51,695 nt of DNA, from assembly GCA_038883335.1 (NCBI GenBank), contig JAVZMI010000001.1, forward strand, positions 1 through 51,695, read 5' to 3'. This document shows, one piece after another, positions 1 to 7,842 of the stretch (its first letter is position 1; each line of letters begins with the position of its first letter). Position numbers and translations under genes: made by a program. This DNA comes from Candidatus Bathyarchaeia archaeon (lineage in GTDB: Archaea > Thermoproteota > Bathyarchaeia > Hecatellales > Hecatellaceae). The notes under the pieces are model-generated. The model searched no databases. It worked only from the letters and a program-made list of their open reading frames with translations, and was not told the origin of the DNA.

Positions 1-68
1 ACCTATCTCCAAAAAAGATATGAGTGTATTCCACATATACATGAAAAATAAGGTAGACGAGTGAATTT

Positions 69-812
69 ATGTTTAATGATACAGTGTGGGAAAGAAAAGT
101 CGAGCCTTTTGAAGCTACTTTAGCAAAATATCAGGTAAAGAAGTTAATAGAACTATGTAAAGGTCCGCGAGTGCTTGATGTAGGGTGTGGAGATGGCACT
201 ATAACGCGAGAGCTTTGTAAACATTTCACTTATGTTGATGGTGTTGATGCTTCAAAAACTCAGGTTGACATTGCTAAGAAAAATGTCAGTTGTGTAACTT
301 TCTATGTATCCACAATCGAAGATTTTGAGCCGAAAGATAAGTACGACAGCATCGTAATGGTCGACATATTAGAGCACATCGAAGATCCTGTCAAGGCTTT
401 GAAAAAAATTAAACTATGGCTTAAGAGAGACGGATATATTGTAATTCAAGTTCCAAACGCACTATCACTCAATAGGAGAATTGGAAAAATTATGGGATTA
501 ATCAAAGAATGCTATGACTTGACACCATACGATGTCAAAGTTGGGCATAAACGATTATATGACATTAACTTACTTAGGCAACATATTAAAGCAAGCGGGC
601 TGAAGATGGAATCTTGGGGGGGAATTTTTCTAAAGCCCTTATCCAATCCTCAGATGGAGTGGCTATGCCACTTCGGGTTGTGGGGCAAAAGGGAACGAGG
701 CTGGGGGGATGAGACTGCGCGATGGAATGAACGATATTGTGACGCCCTCTATGAAATAGGCAAATTATTACCTGAATACTGCACTATACTCTACGCGCGG
801 TGCTTATTATAA
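69..812 (+). CDS. Class I SAM-dependent methyltransferase (UbiG-like)
   Basis: Predicted 247-residue SAM-dependent methyltransferase; the substrate cannot be told. Motif I is clear at about residues 34-45 (VLDVGCGDGTIT), followed by an acidic residue after the second strand (VDGVDAS) and a motif resembling VMVDILEHIEDP near residues 95-107, typical of the UbiG/Methyltransf_11 group. The C-terminal third, after the Rossmann core, contains a lysine- and tryptophan-rich stretch. The gene stands alone on the plus strand and converges on cdhB. It is visibly more AT-rich than most of the window and has TTA/ATT/AAA-rich codons, so it may be a later acquisition. Similar enzymes occur in surface-glycan clusters, whose remainder could lie left of the window. 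Confidence 0.8.
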   Translation: MFNDTVWERKVEPFEATLAKYQVKKLIELCKGPRVLDVGCGDGTITRELCKHFTYVDGVDASKTQVDIAKKNVSCVTFYVSTIEDFEPKDKYDSIVMVDILEHIEDPVKALKKIKLWLKRDGYIVIQVPNALSLNRRIGKIMGLIKECYDLTPYDVKVGHKRLYDINLLRQHIKASGLKMESWGGIFLKPLSNPQMEWLCHFGLWGKRERGWGDETARWNERYCDALYEIGKLLPEYCTILYARCLL

Positions 813-875
813 GATACATGCCAAAGCTACCATTTTGCAAGATAAAGAGTTATCTATAACCTGGCTTGGTAGGCT

Positions 876-1418
876 TCAGCCCAGCTCTTTTATTATCTTC
901 TCCAACTCTTCGCCCCAGTTCTCTTCTCGTAGGTTTGGGAATGAGAAGTTGGCGTTCGGCTGGTATCCCCTATCCAGCGATATAGTCCTAACCGCAGGCG
1001 CGAAATGCTTCAGCGTGGAAAGCATTTGAGACTCAAAATAATAGTGGATACCCATAAAGATCACCAAGTCGTAGGGGCCTTTCCCGTCGAGGCCCATCCA
1101 CTCACCATCCCTGAGCCGGTCAGTTATGTTAGATAAAGGCATCGAACCCTGCGGTTGGATCCCCCGCTTCACAAACTCTCTGATTACACGGGCTGTCGTA
1201 ACCAGCGGGATCTTCTTACTGAGTTCAACAGCGTAGTCTATAAGCTTCTTTCCTTTCACATCAACCTCAGCAGAGTCTGCTCCAACTATCAGTAAGGGCC
1301 TCTTCGCTTCACGGATGAGTTCGACAGCAATCTTACTGTTTAGTATCTTAGCCATCACAGGCCCAGGTACATTGCCACTGTCCCAAGGCTTAACGATCGA
1401 CATCATCAACTCACTCAT
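876..1418 (-). CDS. cdhB: CO dehydrogenase/acetyl-CoA synthase epsilon subunit
   Basis: 180-residue protein matching the archaeal CODH epsilon subunit (CdhB), which binds the large CdhA subunit in the alpha2-epsilon2 CO dehydrogenase component of the acetyl-CoA decarbonylase/synthase complex. Recognisable features are the Rossmann-like core with the segment RPLLIVGADSAEV at about residues 40-52, the central ITDRLRDGEWMGLDGKGPYDLV region, and the C-terminal SLDRGYQPNANFSFPNL block, characteristic of the family. Length is about normal. The start overlaps the end of cdhA by 8 bases, so the two are translationally coupled. cdhC, cdhD and cdhE do not follow: the next gene is a convergent methyltransferase. 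Confidence 0.93.
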   Translation of the reverse strand: MSELMMSIVKPWDSGNVPGPVMAKILNSKIAVELIREAKRPLLIVGADSAEVDVKGKKLIDYAVELSKKIPLVTTARVIREFVKRGIQPQGSMPLSNITDRLRDGEWMGLDGKGPYDLVIFMGIHYYFESQMLSTLKHFAPAVRTISLDRGYQPNANFSFPNLREENWGEELEKIIKELG

Positions 1419-3831
1419 TCTTTGCTGGCGTCTTCCTCACAAGCCGCTCTAGAAGAGTTGGGTCTAAAGCCGGTCTCGCACTCTCCTTCCAGCCCTTGGC
1501 TTTAAGTACCTCCAATATTTCGTCCTTCATGGTCGCGGGTATGTCTGCAACAGTGCGGACATAGAGGTGAATGTCGTCGGGGATTGATCCAAAATACTTT
1601 TTATGAAGCTCTATGTAATGGCTCAGCTTTATCATCCTCCCCTTCGCTGTGTCATTCGCCCGTAGGCAGAGCTTTGCTGCCATCACTATGCACTCCTCCA
1701 CAGTCTCGGCTACGAACATCAGATGCTCAAAGGTTGGCCCCACATAGACTTTATCCCCGGTTCTAGCGTCGTAGACATACCAATCCTCCTCACGATCCTT
1801 CCTGCCGAGATACATTCTACGGTATTTTGACCCCTGCGGCCCGACGATTACCGGTATGCCTAACCTGTTGAAGCCCGTGGCTATAGAGGCCGCCTTCTGG
1901 CTCATGGCGCCCCAAGAGATTCCGCATGCCCCGACACGGTTTAAAATGTAGTCTGCTATCTCTTCAAAGTTGGCCCTTATATTTCGCCTAGCGAAGATGC
2001 TGGCTATCTTTACGGCAGCTCCTGAGATCCAGGCGTTCGAGACGCAGCTCCCAGTGTTTACTAGACCGCCTCCATCAAAGACTCCAGGATACTTCTCGTA
2101 AAGGGACTCACCGTCTAAAGTTCTATATCGCGCCAGATCCATGGCTTCACAGCCTGAGGAGACCACTATATATCGCCTCTCCAGAAACTCCTCAGCGATC
2201 CTTCCCACATCCTTATAGCTGTCCCTGTAGTTTGGACACCCAACTATGGCTATGACGCCAGGTATCTCACCCATAACAATTGGGGCGCCCACCTCCCGGA
2301 TCTCAGTGTCAAGGATCGGGCCCTTACCAACTCTTAACTTATGCTTCTCTCCTGCTATGGCGCTCTCGGCCGCCTTCGAGATAAGGGACTGGATTGGTAT
2401 CTTCTGCGGGCAGGCGTAATCGCAGCGGCCACATATTAAGCACGCTTCATATAGGTTTGATAGTTTCTCGACTGGGTTCTCTGCAGTCTTACCCGCCTCA
2501 TATTTTTCAAGCTCCTCTGGCGTTGTGAGTTTAGCCACTGACTGGATAGCTTCAGGTAGCGGGAGGTTATTTGGGCAGACCCTTCTACATTCCTCGCACG
2601 CTGTACACTTCGAGCAGTAGCTATGTAGCTCCTCCATGGTCATGGTCTGCCCTTTGAATCTGGCTCGTTTGGGCGCCAGTTTTATCGCTGTCTTCACGGC
2701 TACCTCTCCAGCCTTCTTAACGTCCGCAATCAGAGCTCCTGGCGCCCCATTGACCAAATCATCCACTATAGCATCCACGGGATCTCCTGTTCTATCGGGG
2801 AGTCCAAGGCAGATCTTGTCGTTAGTTGCGATTACAGGCGTCATTCTAGCCTTCGCCTCAAGGAGTATGTCAACCCTCACACACTGCTCATCAACCATTA
2901 TCACATCTGCTATGCCGCTTCGCACGAAACGTAAAGTCTGGCTCAGAGGCCCTATGACCTTAGCCCTGACCTCCCTAGCCTCCCCATGCCTTGTTAAATC
3001 GTGGGCGGTGCAACATAATGCACACATCTCAACCTGGCCATTCTGCCCTGAAGATATAAGGTAGTCAACTGCCTCGACTCCTGAGGCCACATTGTGACCT
3101 ATACACAGGATTACAGGCTTGCTTCTGTCAACAGTTCCCATCCCGAGCTCCACAAGTGGAGCGTTCTGCTCTCCCTTCGGGAAATGAAATGAGACTATTT
3201 GAGCGATATCAGCTATCTCCATCCCGACATGGTCTACCATTCCTATGTGGAGAGCTTTTGACTCAAAGTCTATTGGATCTGCCTCCTGCCCGATGCAGGT
3301 GGCACTCAAAGCCTGGACGATCTGCTGTTCACACCAGTTGAGAACCTCTCTCAAATCGTCTAAGGTCTTAGGCTTAATGCCGTATATAGTTCTGGTCAGC
3401 GGTGCCTCGACAGCTATCTCCTTACCCATATCGAGAGGCGTATCTGGGCCGAACTTCTCGATTAGGTGATCTAGCAGGTGTCTTGCGTGGCCGGTGTGTG
3501 CGGCGGCACCCATGCAACAGGCTAATAACACGATTCGGGCTTGCTGTCCCTCTATGTCCATCCCGCAGGCTCCCCGTCTGCCGCGGGATAGGTCGCACTT
3601 CCCATACGTGCAGAGACAGCACATATCACATATGGGTGCGTAGAAGGGTCTATATCTGGCTAGAAGTCTCATATCCCATCTGCGGAGGTCGAGGAGTGAG
3701 GGAGTTGGTGTGGGTCCTAGACGTTCCCAGTCCTCTTCTAAGGATACTTTACCTATGGTTAACTCAAGGTTCTTTATGAAGGCTAAGTCTGTTCGTAGTT
3801 CCTCTAATTTGAATTTAGCTGGCTTGTCCAG
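1411..3831 (-). CDS. cdhA: CO dehydrogenase/acetyl-CoA synthase alpha subunit (nickel-iron-sulfur CODH)
   Basis: Large CODH subunit that interconverts CO2 and CO at a Ni-Fe-S C-cluster. Visible cysteine groups are an N-terminal CDMCCLCTYGKC cluster, two ferredoxin-like 4Fe-4S motifs (CSKCTACEECRRVC and CLICGRCDYAC) in the middle, and the later CGISWG segment. The first ATG (3670-3672) gives 753 residues, but the reading frame upstream encodes conserved family sequence: ELRTDLAFI, then a GPTPTPSLLDLRRWD block directly before RLLARYRPFY. No in-frame ATG, GTG or TTG exists back to the stop at 3880-3882. The best start is CTG at 3829-3831, 6 bases after a GAGAGG ribosome-binding site, giving about 806 residues, normal for CdhA. 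A TATA-like promoter lies just upstream. First gene of cdhA-cdhB. Confidence 0.9.
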   Translation of the reverse strand: MDKPAKFKLEELRTDLAFIKNLELTIGKVSLEEDWERLGPTPTPSLLDLRRWDMRLLARYRPFYAPICDMCCLCTYGKCDLSRGRRGACGMDIEGQQARIVLLACCMGAAAHTGHARHLLDHLIEKFGPDTPLDMGKEIAVEAPLTRTIYGIKPKTLDDLREVLNWCEQQIVQALSATCIGQEADPIDFESKALHIGMVDHVGMEIADIAQIVSFHFPKGEQNAPLVELGMGTVDRSKPVILCIGHNVASGVEAVDYLISSGQNGQVEMCALCCTAHDLTRHGEAREVRAKVIGPLSQTLRFVRSGIADVIMVDEQCVRVDILLEAKARMTPVIATNDKICLGLPDRTGDPVDAIVDDLVNGAPGALIADVKKAGEVAVKTAIKLAPKRARFKGQTMTMEELHSYCSKCTACEECRRVCPNNLPLPEAIQSVAKLTTPEELEKYEAGKTAENPVEKLSNLYEACLICGRCDYACPQKIPIQSLISKAAESAIAGEKHKLRVGKGPILDTEIREVGAPIVMGEIPGVIAIVGCPNYRDSYKDVGRIAEEFLERRYIVVSSGCEAMDLARYRTLDGESLYEKYPGVFDGGGLVNTGSCVSNAWISGAAVKIASIFARRNIRANFEEIADYILNRVGACGISWGAMSQKAASIATGFNRLGIPVIVGPQGSKYRRMYLGRKDREEDWYVYDARTGDKVYVGPTFEHLMFVAETVEECIVMAAKLCLRANDTAKGRMIKLSHYIELHKKYFGSIPDDIHLYVRTVADIPATMKDEILEVLKAKGWKESARPALDPTLLERLVRKTPAKNE

Positions 3832-3880
3832 TTTTATCCTCTCGCTACTTGTTCTCGTGGGGAAAGGAAATCGAGGTGGC

Positions 3881-3900
3881 TATATAAAAATATTTTTTAT
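3881..3900 (-). promoter_or_regulatory. Probable TATA promoter of cdhAB
   Basis: Read on the minus strand this is an A/T-only run (ATAAAAAATATTTTTATATA) about 50-70 bases upstream of the proposed CTG start of cdhA. It stands out from the flanking sequence and is placed to drive cdhAB leftwards. The exact transcription start cannot be told from sequence. Confidence 0.5.
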
Positions 3901-4025
3901 TAAAATATACCTGTATATAGTGAAGGGTTTTTCTTGTCCCAAAATTCTTCTATATGAAAAGAGAGCTTTAACCAACCTGAAGCCGGTTCGCAACCTGTAG
4001 TCACTCTCTTAAGAGAATAAAAGAA

Positions 4026-4045
4026 ATAAAATATAATAAATATAA
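4026..4045 (+). promoter_or_regulatory. Probable TATA promoter of the SmAP3-like gene
   Basis: An A/T-only stretch containing AAATATAATAAATATAAG lies 28-45 bases upstream of the ATG at 4073, the usual archaeal TATA spacing for a short leader. It is back-to-back with the cdhAB promoter; about 125 bases separate the two. Confidence 0.5.
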
Positions 4046-4072
4046 GAAGCGGCTTTTTCGGTTGGTGAGTAT

Positions 4073-4501
4073 ATGTCTTCAATAGGGGCGAAGAGATTCT
4101 TTGACGAGATGGCAGCCCTACTCCAGAAGACTGTCAACGTAGTCACAACAACGAATAAGAGATATGTTGGCAATCTTACAGGTTTTGACCCTGCAACCCT
4201 CAGCCTAGTCCTCACGGACGCTAAGGATGAGGAAGGTAAAACCCTACCCAAACTGTTCATCAACGGATCTACAGTAGTGCAGTTTTCAGCTGTAGAAAAG
4301 CCTTTGGATCTGAGAAAGCTTGCTGAAAGGTTGGAGAGGGTCTTCCCTAGGCTGGTGAGACTTTACGAGGATGTAGGTGTGATAGTAGTCATGGATAAGA
4401 TCCGCCTTAATGAGAACGGTGTAATAGAAGGCACAGGTCCAGCTGCCGACCGAGCTCGGAAGGTTTATGATGAATTCTTAAAGGAGGTTGCAGTCAAATA
4501 G
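4073..4501 (+). CDS. Sm-like protein with extra C-terminal domain (SmAP3-like)
   Basis: 142-residue archaeal Lsm protein. Residues about 10-75 form the Sm fold: Sm1 with VNVVTTTNKRYVGNLTGFDPATLSLVLTDA and a weak Sm2 around LFINGSTVVQFS. Residues 80-142 are an additional alpha/beta domain (LRKLAERLERVFPRLVRLYEDVGVIVVMDKIRLNE), the arrangement known from crenarchaeal SmAP3. Sm rings bind U-rich RNA; the role of the extra domain is not settled. The gene is monocistronic, with its own TATA-like box upstream, and is the longer of two Sm proteins in this window (the other is at 9080-9319). Confidence 0.85.
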   Translation: MSSIGAKRFFDEMAALLQKTVNVVTTTNKRYVGNLTGFDPATLSLVLTDAKDEEGKTLPKLFINGSTVVQFSAVEKPLDLRKLAERLERVFPRLVRLYEDVGVIVVMDKIRLNENGVIEGTGPAADRARKVYDEFLKEVAVK

Positions 4502-4654
4502 TGCCAGAGAATCTTATGTTGAAGTTCATCGATTTTTTAACATAGGCTTCACATAGTCGCCATGTGCCTTGCAATCATACCGGCCTAGTTTGGGGCAAAA
4601 TCCAAGACAACATAGCCCCCTAAAGAATTTAAAACAGCCACGGAGTTGTTATAG

Positions 4655-6295
4655 TTGTCTTTCGAGGTTTTAGACAGAGATCTCCTGGGCAGGATCGGGA
4701 AGCTGGCAACAAAGAGCGGGGCAATAGAGACACCAGCGTTCCTTCCAGTAATCAACCCCACAATCCAAAAGATACCGCCTCGTGAGATATGGGAGAAATT
4801 TAGGTTAAAGGCAGTTATAACAAACTCGTACATAATAAAGCGCCACCTAGACATTCCGAGACTAGATGTACACAGCCTATTAGACTTCCCAGGAGTTATC
4901 ATGACCGACTCCGGAGCATACCAGCTACTACGGTATGGCAAGGTATCCGTGTCTCCACTGGAGATAGTGAAGCTTCAAGAGGAGATCAACACAGACATCG
5001 CTGTCATACTGGACATCCCAACCAGCTGGGAGTCCTATCACGCATACGCGGAGAAGACGGTCAAGGAGACTCTTAAGAGAGCAGAGGAGTCGCTTAAGAG
5101 TCTGACCCGCAAGGATATCCTCTGGGTTGGCCCAGTTCAGGGGGGGAGGCATCTTGACTTGGTTGCATCCTCAGCGCAGAGAATGGCTGAGCTACCTTTT
5201 CACATATACGCCCTTGGGAGTCCGACGGAGGTTATGGAGCACTACTATTTCGAGACCCTCGTAGACATGATCATGAGCGCCAAGGTGAATCTTCCACCCA
5301 ATAAACCTCTGCACCTATTCGGTGCAGGTCATCCTCTAATCTTCTCTTTCGCGGTGGCTTTAGGGTGTGATCTCTTCGACTCCGCCGCTTACGCCATTTA
5401 CGCTCGCGAGGGTCGATACATTGTTGAGAGCGGGACAGTTAGACTTGAGAATCTGGAGTATTTTCCATGCGTCTGTCCTATATGCAGCCAAACTACACCT
5501 AAAGAGCTGAGAGATAAACAGCCCGAAGAGAGGGAGGCATTACTTGCGCGGCATAACCTCTATCTTTGCCTCTCCGAAGTCAACCGTGTTAAGCAAGCTA
5601 TACGGGATGGTAGACTCTGGGAACTGTTGGAGTTGAGAGCTAGAAGTCACCCTTCGCTTCTTCAAGCTCTGAAGGGGTTTTCAAAGCATGCAAACTACTT
5701 TTTGCGATATACACCAGTGAGTAAACGTCGGGGATTATTCATATTCGGCACCACCAGCCTTTATAGGCCGGAAGTTCTAAGGCATCAGGAGAGCCTAACT
5801 GCGAATTATATACGCCCCGAAGGTCTCGACGTTCTACTCCTTCTACCTCAAGGTACATCGAAACCATTCAGCATGTCCCAAGAGTATGAGCAAGTGAAGA
5901 AGCTTCTCAAGAAGGTGGGCGGCTTAGAGCTTATCCATGTATGCTCTTATACACCACCTTTTGGAGTAATCCCCTTAGAGTTGGAGGAGGTGTTCCCTCT
6001 ATCACAGTTTGAGGCAGCTCAACCCTTCGATGAAGAGATGAAAGTAGACTCGGCGAGGAAGATAGCCGCATACCTTAAAGCTCAGAGGTATGAAAAGGTA
6101 ATACTTCACCCAAACCCTGAACTTATAAATTTAAAAGTCCTGAAGAAGATTAAGGGCGTTAACATGGTTGTAACCACGAGGCGGAGTAAACCGTGGAGCG
6201 AGGAGGCGCTGCAACAACTCATGGAAGCTCTATATAAAACCTTGATGCCTCTGAGTAAAGCTTCAGGAGTAAGAGCTAGCCTCAGCGAGCTTTGA
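4655..6295 (+). CDS. tgtA: Archaeosine tRNA-guanine transglycosylase, no PUA domain
   Basis: Exchanges guanine at position 15 of archaeal tRNA for preQ0, the first step of archaeosine formation. Residues 1-345 are the TIM-barrel catalytic domain: D85 in MTDSGAYQ (base recognition), the predicted nucleophile D242 in FDSAAY, and zinc ligands C272, C274, C277 and H300. Residues about 345-540 match the archaeal C-terminal domain (RRGLFIFGTTSLYRPEV onward). The protein stops at 546 residues without a PUA RNA-binding domain; euryarchaeal enzymes of about 580 residues end with one. Starts with TTG; an A/T-rich box at 4626-4635 is about 25 bases upstream, so the mRNA may be leaderless. Its end overlaps convergent rpoP by 14 bases. 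Confidence 0.92.
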   Translation: MSFEVLDRDLLGRIGKLATKSGAIETPAFLPVINPTIQKIPPREIWEKFRLKAVITNSYIIKRHLDIPRLDVHSLLDFPGVIMTDSGAYQLLRYGKVSVSPLEIVKLQEEINTDIAVILDIPTSWESYHAYAEKTVKETLKRAEESLKSLTRKDILWVGPVQGGRHLDLVASSAQRMAELPFHIYALGSPTEVMEHYYFETLVDMIMSAKVNLPPNKPLHLFGAGHPLIFSFAVALGCDLFDSAAYAIYAREGRYIVESGTVRLENLEYFPCVCPICSQTTPKELRDKQPEEREALLARHNLYLCLSEVNRVKQAIRDGRLWELLELRARSHPSLLQALKGFSKHANYFLRYTPVSKRRGLFIFGTTSLYRPEVLRHQESLTANYIRPEGLDVLLLLPQGTSKPFSMSQEYEQVKKLLKKVGGLELIHVCSYTPPFGVIPLELEEVFPLSQFEAAQPFDEEMKVDSARKIAAYLKAQRYEKVILHPNPELINLKVLKKIKGVNMVVTTRRSKPWSEEALQQLMEALYKTLMPLSKASGVRASLSEL

Positions 6296-6449
6296 CGTGC
6301 TTAACTACCGGGGGTCTTGTCTTTTTAAGAACGCGGTATCCACAGTTTGGGCATTTCAGCTCTAGCATCGTAGTCAATTCATTGTATGTGATTCGCCTTC
6401 CACACCTTAGGCATTTGTACTCTATGCCCCCCTCTTTAGACTCAGCCAT
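6282..6449 (-). CDS. rpoP: DNA-directed RNA polymerase subunit P (Rpb12 homologue)
   Basis: A 55-residue gene that is easy to miss because a longer antisense reading frame covers it. It encodes a zinc ribbon with C13-x2-C16 (YKCLRCGRRI) and C33-x2-C36 (LKCPNCGYRVL), followed by the basic tail KKTRPPVVKHVKAR. This is the compact zinc-ribbon layout of archaeal RpoP/eukaryotic Rpb12 (ABC10-alpha), a small core subunit of RNA polymerase. ATG start; stop TGA at 6282-6284. Its 3' end overlaps the end of tgtA by 14 bases (convergent), and it is divergent from the gene at 6559. In many archaea rpoP sits beside a ribosomal protein L37Ae gene; that gene is not here. Confidence 0.93.
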   Translation of the reverse strand: MAESKEGGIEYKCLRCGRRITYNELTTMLELKCPNCGYRVLKKTRPPVVKHVKAR

Positions 6450-6558
6450 TTCAACACCTTTAAACCGCTTTCATGGTCATGTCTCTAATAAACCTTTTGA
6501 ACCTGTAAACTTCGATACTGTTAGATAGCACCATGTCGATATTTCATGTTAGGTAGGG

Positions 6559-7830
6559 GTGCAGGGTATAGGTAAGCGTAAGATAATCGTTGGAATAGAC
6601 CCTGGGATGACCTGCGGCCTCGCGGTTATATCCCTAGAGGGAAAACCTATCCTCATCGAGAGCTACAGGGGAATCTCAAAACTGGACCTAATAGCCCTTA
6701 TAGCAGATAAGGGCGATCCTGTAATAGTTGCCACCGATGTCCAAGCACCACCTGACTTCGCCGAGAACATCGCTAGGAAGTTTGAAGCTGTCATCTTCAC
6801 CTTCCCAACCCAAATGCCAGCCGCAGAGAAGCATAAACTCGTACAGGAATACGCTTTAAGCCAGAAGCTTGAGCTGGAAGATAGTCACCAGAAGGACGCG
6901 TTAGCAGCCGCACTAAAAGCCTTCAACCACTTCAAGAATAAGTTTACACAAGCAGAAGTCCATGTACAGGAGAAAGGCATCAAAATTCCGTTGGAAGAGG
7001 TTAAAAGTTTGATAGTTAAAGGCTTCACCATCGCTGAAGCTGTAGGCATCATTAAGGTTGAGGAGGAAAGGGGCAAAGTTGAAGCAGAGACTGTACCACA
7101 TGAGGCTTTAAAGGTTAAGGTCAACTCCACCTTCACACTCATCGCGAACCTGAAAGCAAAAATTCAAGACCAGAACATGCTCATCGCTAGACTCCGAAGA
7201 TTGAATGAGAGGAGGCTTCAGGAGCTTCATGAGGCTAAATTGCAGGCGGAGGCTTTACGCAGAAAATTGGCTGCTGTGGAAGCGGGAGAGCGTCTTGAGA
7301 TTAGGCGAGAACAAGAGTACAGGAGGCTGAACTCTGAGATCCTAAATCTCAGGAGAAGAATAGATGAACTCGAGGAGAAGTTGGCTAAGGCTAAACCGTT
7401 GATTCCAGAGGATCTCGAGGAGATGAAGCGGAGGGGTGAAGTTGAGATATTAAAGGTTATCCCAGCCTTCTCACAAGACAAGATTGAGGAGGTCTCCAAG
7501 AGGGTCGGGATCAACTCAGGTGAGGTTCTGCTCTTGGAGGATGCTAGTGGAGGAGGTTCATCGACGGCTAGGCTTCTGATTGAAAAGGGTGTGAGGGCAG
7601 TGATAGTAGGCTCAAATATATCACACCCAGCCTTTGAAGAATTTCTGAAGGTAAACCTCCCAGTTATCAACAGTAAGGAACTTCAAATCCTCTGGTTTGG
7701 TGAGACCCCTTACGTCAAGTCTGAGGATCTCTGTAAAGCAATTGAGAACTTTAAGAATGTACAGAGGCTTGAAAGAGCTAGAATGCTGGAGAAACTAATC
7801 TCTCAGTATAGGACAGAGAAAATCATATAA
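6559..7830 (+). CDS. RuvC/YqgF-fold putative nuclease with coiled coil (COG2433/DUF460)
   Basis: 423-residue protein of an archaeal family annotated as a possible RNase H-fold nuclease. Residues 8-115 are the RuvC/YqgF-like domain, opening with IVGIDPGMTCGLAVI (acidic D14) and ending with DSHQKDALAAALKAF, where the late acidic residues of the fold lie. Residues about 190-285 are a long heptad-rich coiled coil with many E, K and R. Residues about 300-400 form a separate alpha/beta domain. Starts with GTG at 6559, at the end of a GGTAGGGG purine run. The family is widespread in archaea with unknown substrate; nuclease activity is inferred from the fold only. Converges on the SAM synthetase gene with a 12-base gap. 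Confidence 0.8.
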   Translation: MQGIGKRKIIVGIDPGMTCGLAVISLEGKPILIESYRGISKLDLIALIADKGDPVIVATDVQAPPDFAENIARKFEAVIFTFPTQMPAAEKHKLVQEYALSQKLELEDSHQKDALAAALKAFNHFKNKFTQAEVHVQEKGIKIPLEEVKSLIVKGFTIAEAVGIIKVEEERGKVEAETVPHEALKVKVNSTFTLIANLKAKIQDQNMLIARLRRLNERRLQELHEAKLQAEALRRKLAAVEAGERLEIRREQEYRRLNSEILNLRRRIDELEEKLAKAKPLIPEDLEEMKRRGEVEILKVIPAFSQDKIEEVSKRVGINSGEVLLLEDASGGGSSTARLLIEKGVRAVIVGSNISHPAFEEFLKVNLPVINSKELQILWFGETPYVKSEDLCKAIENFKNVQRLERARMLEKLISQYRTEKII

Positions 7831-7842
7831 AGACCGCGTTGA

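Noticed and set aside
2636-3064. 142-codon plus-strand reading frame.
   Set aside because: Lies wholly antisense to cdhA, whose iron-sulfur motifs are unambiguous; composition and lack of any motif mark it as a shadow frame.
3959-4010. Inverted repeat AAGAGAG ... CTCTCTT enclosing a GGTTCGCAACC-like segment between the cdhA and SmAP3 genes; considered as a tRNA or small structured RNA.
   Set aside because: The loop of 38 bases does not fold into a cloverleaf, there is no acceptor stem or intact T-loop, no C/D box pair was found, and it lies between two divergent promoters.
6292-6528. 78-codon plus-strand reading frame after tgtA.
   Set aside because: Antisense to the well-supported rpoP gene; its product has no recognisable feature.
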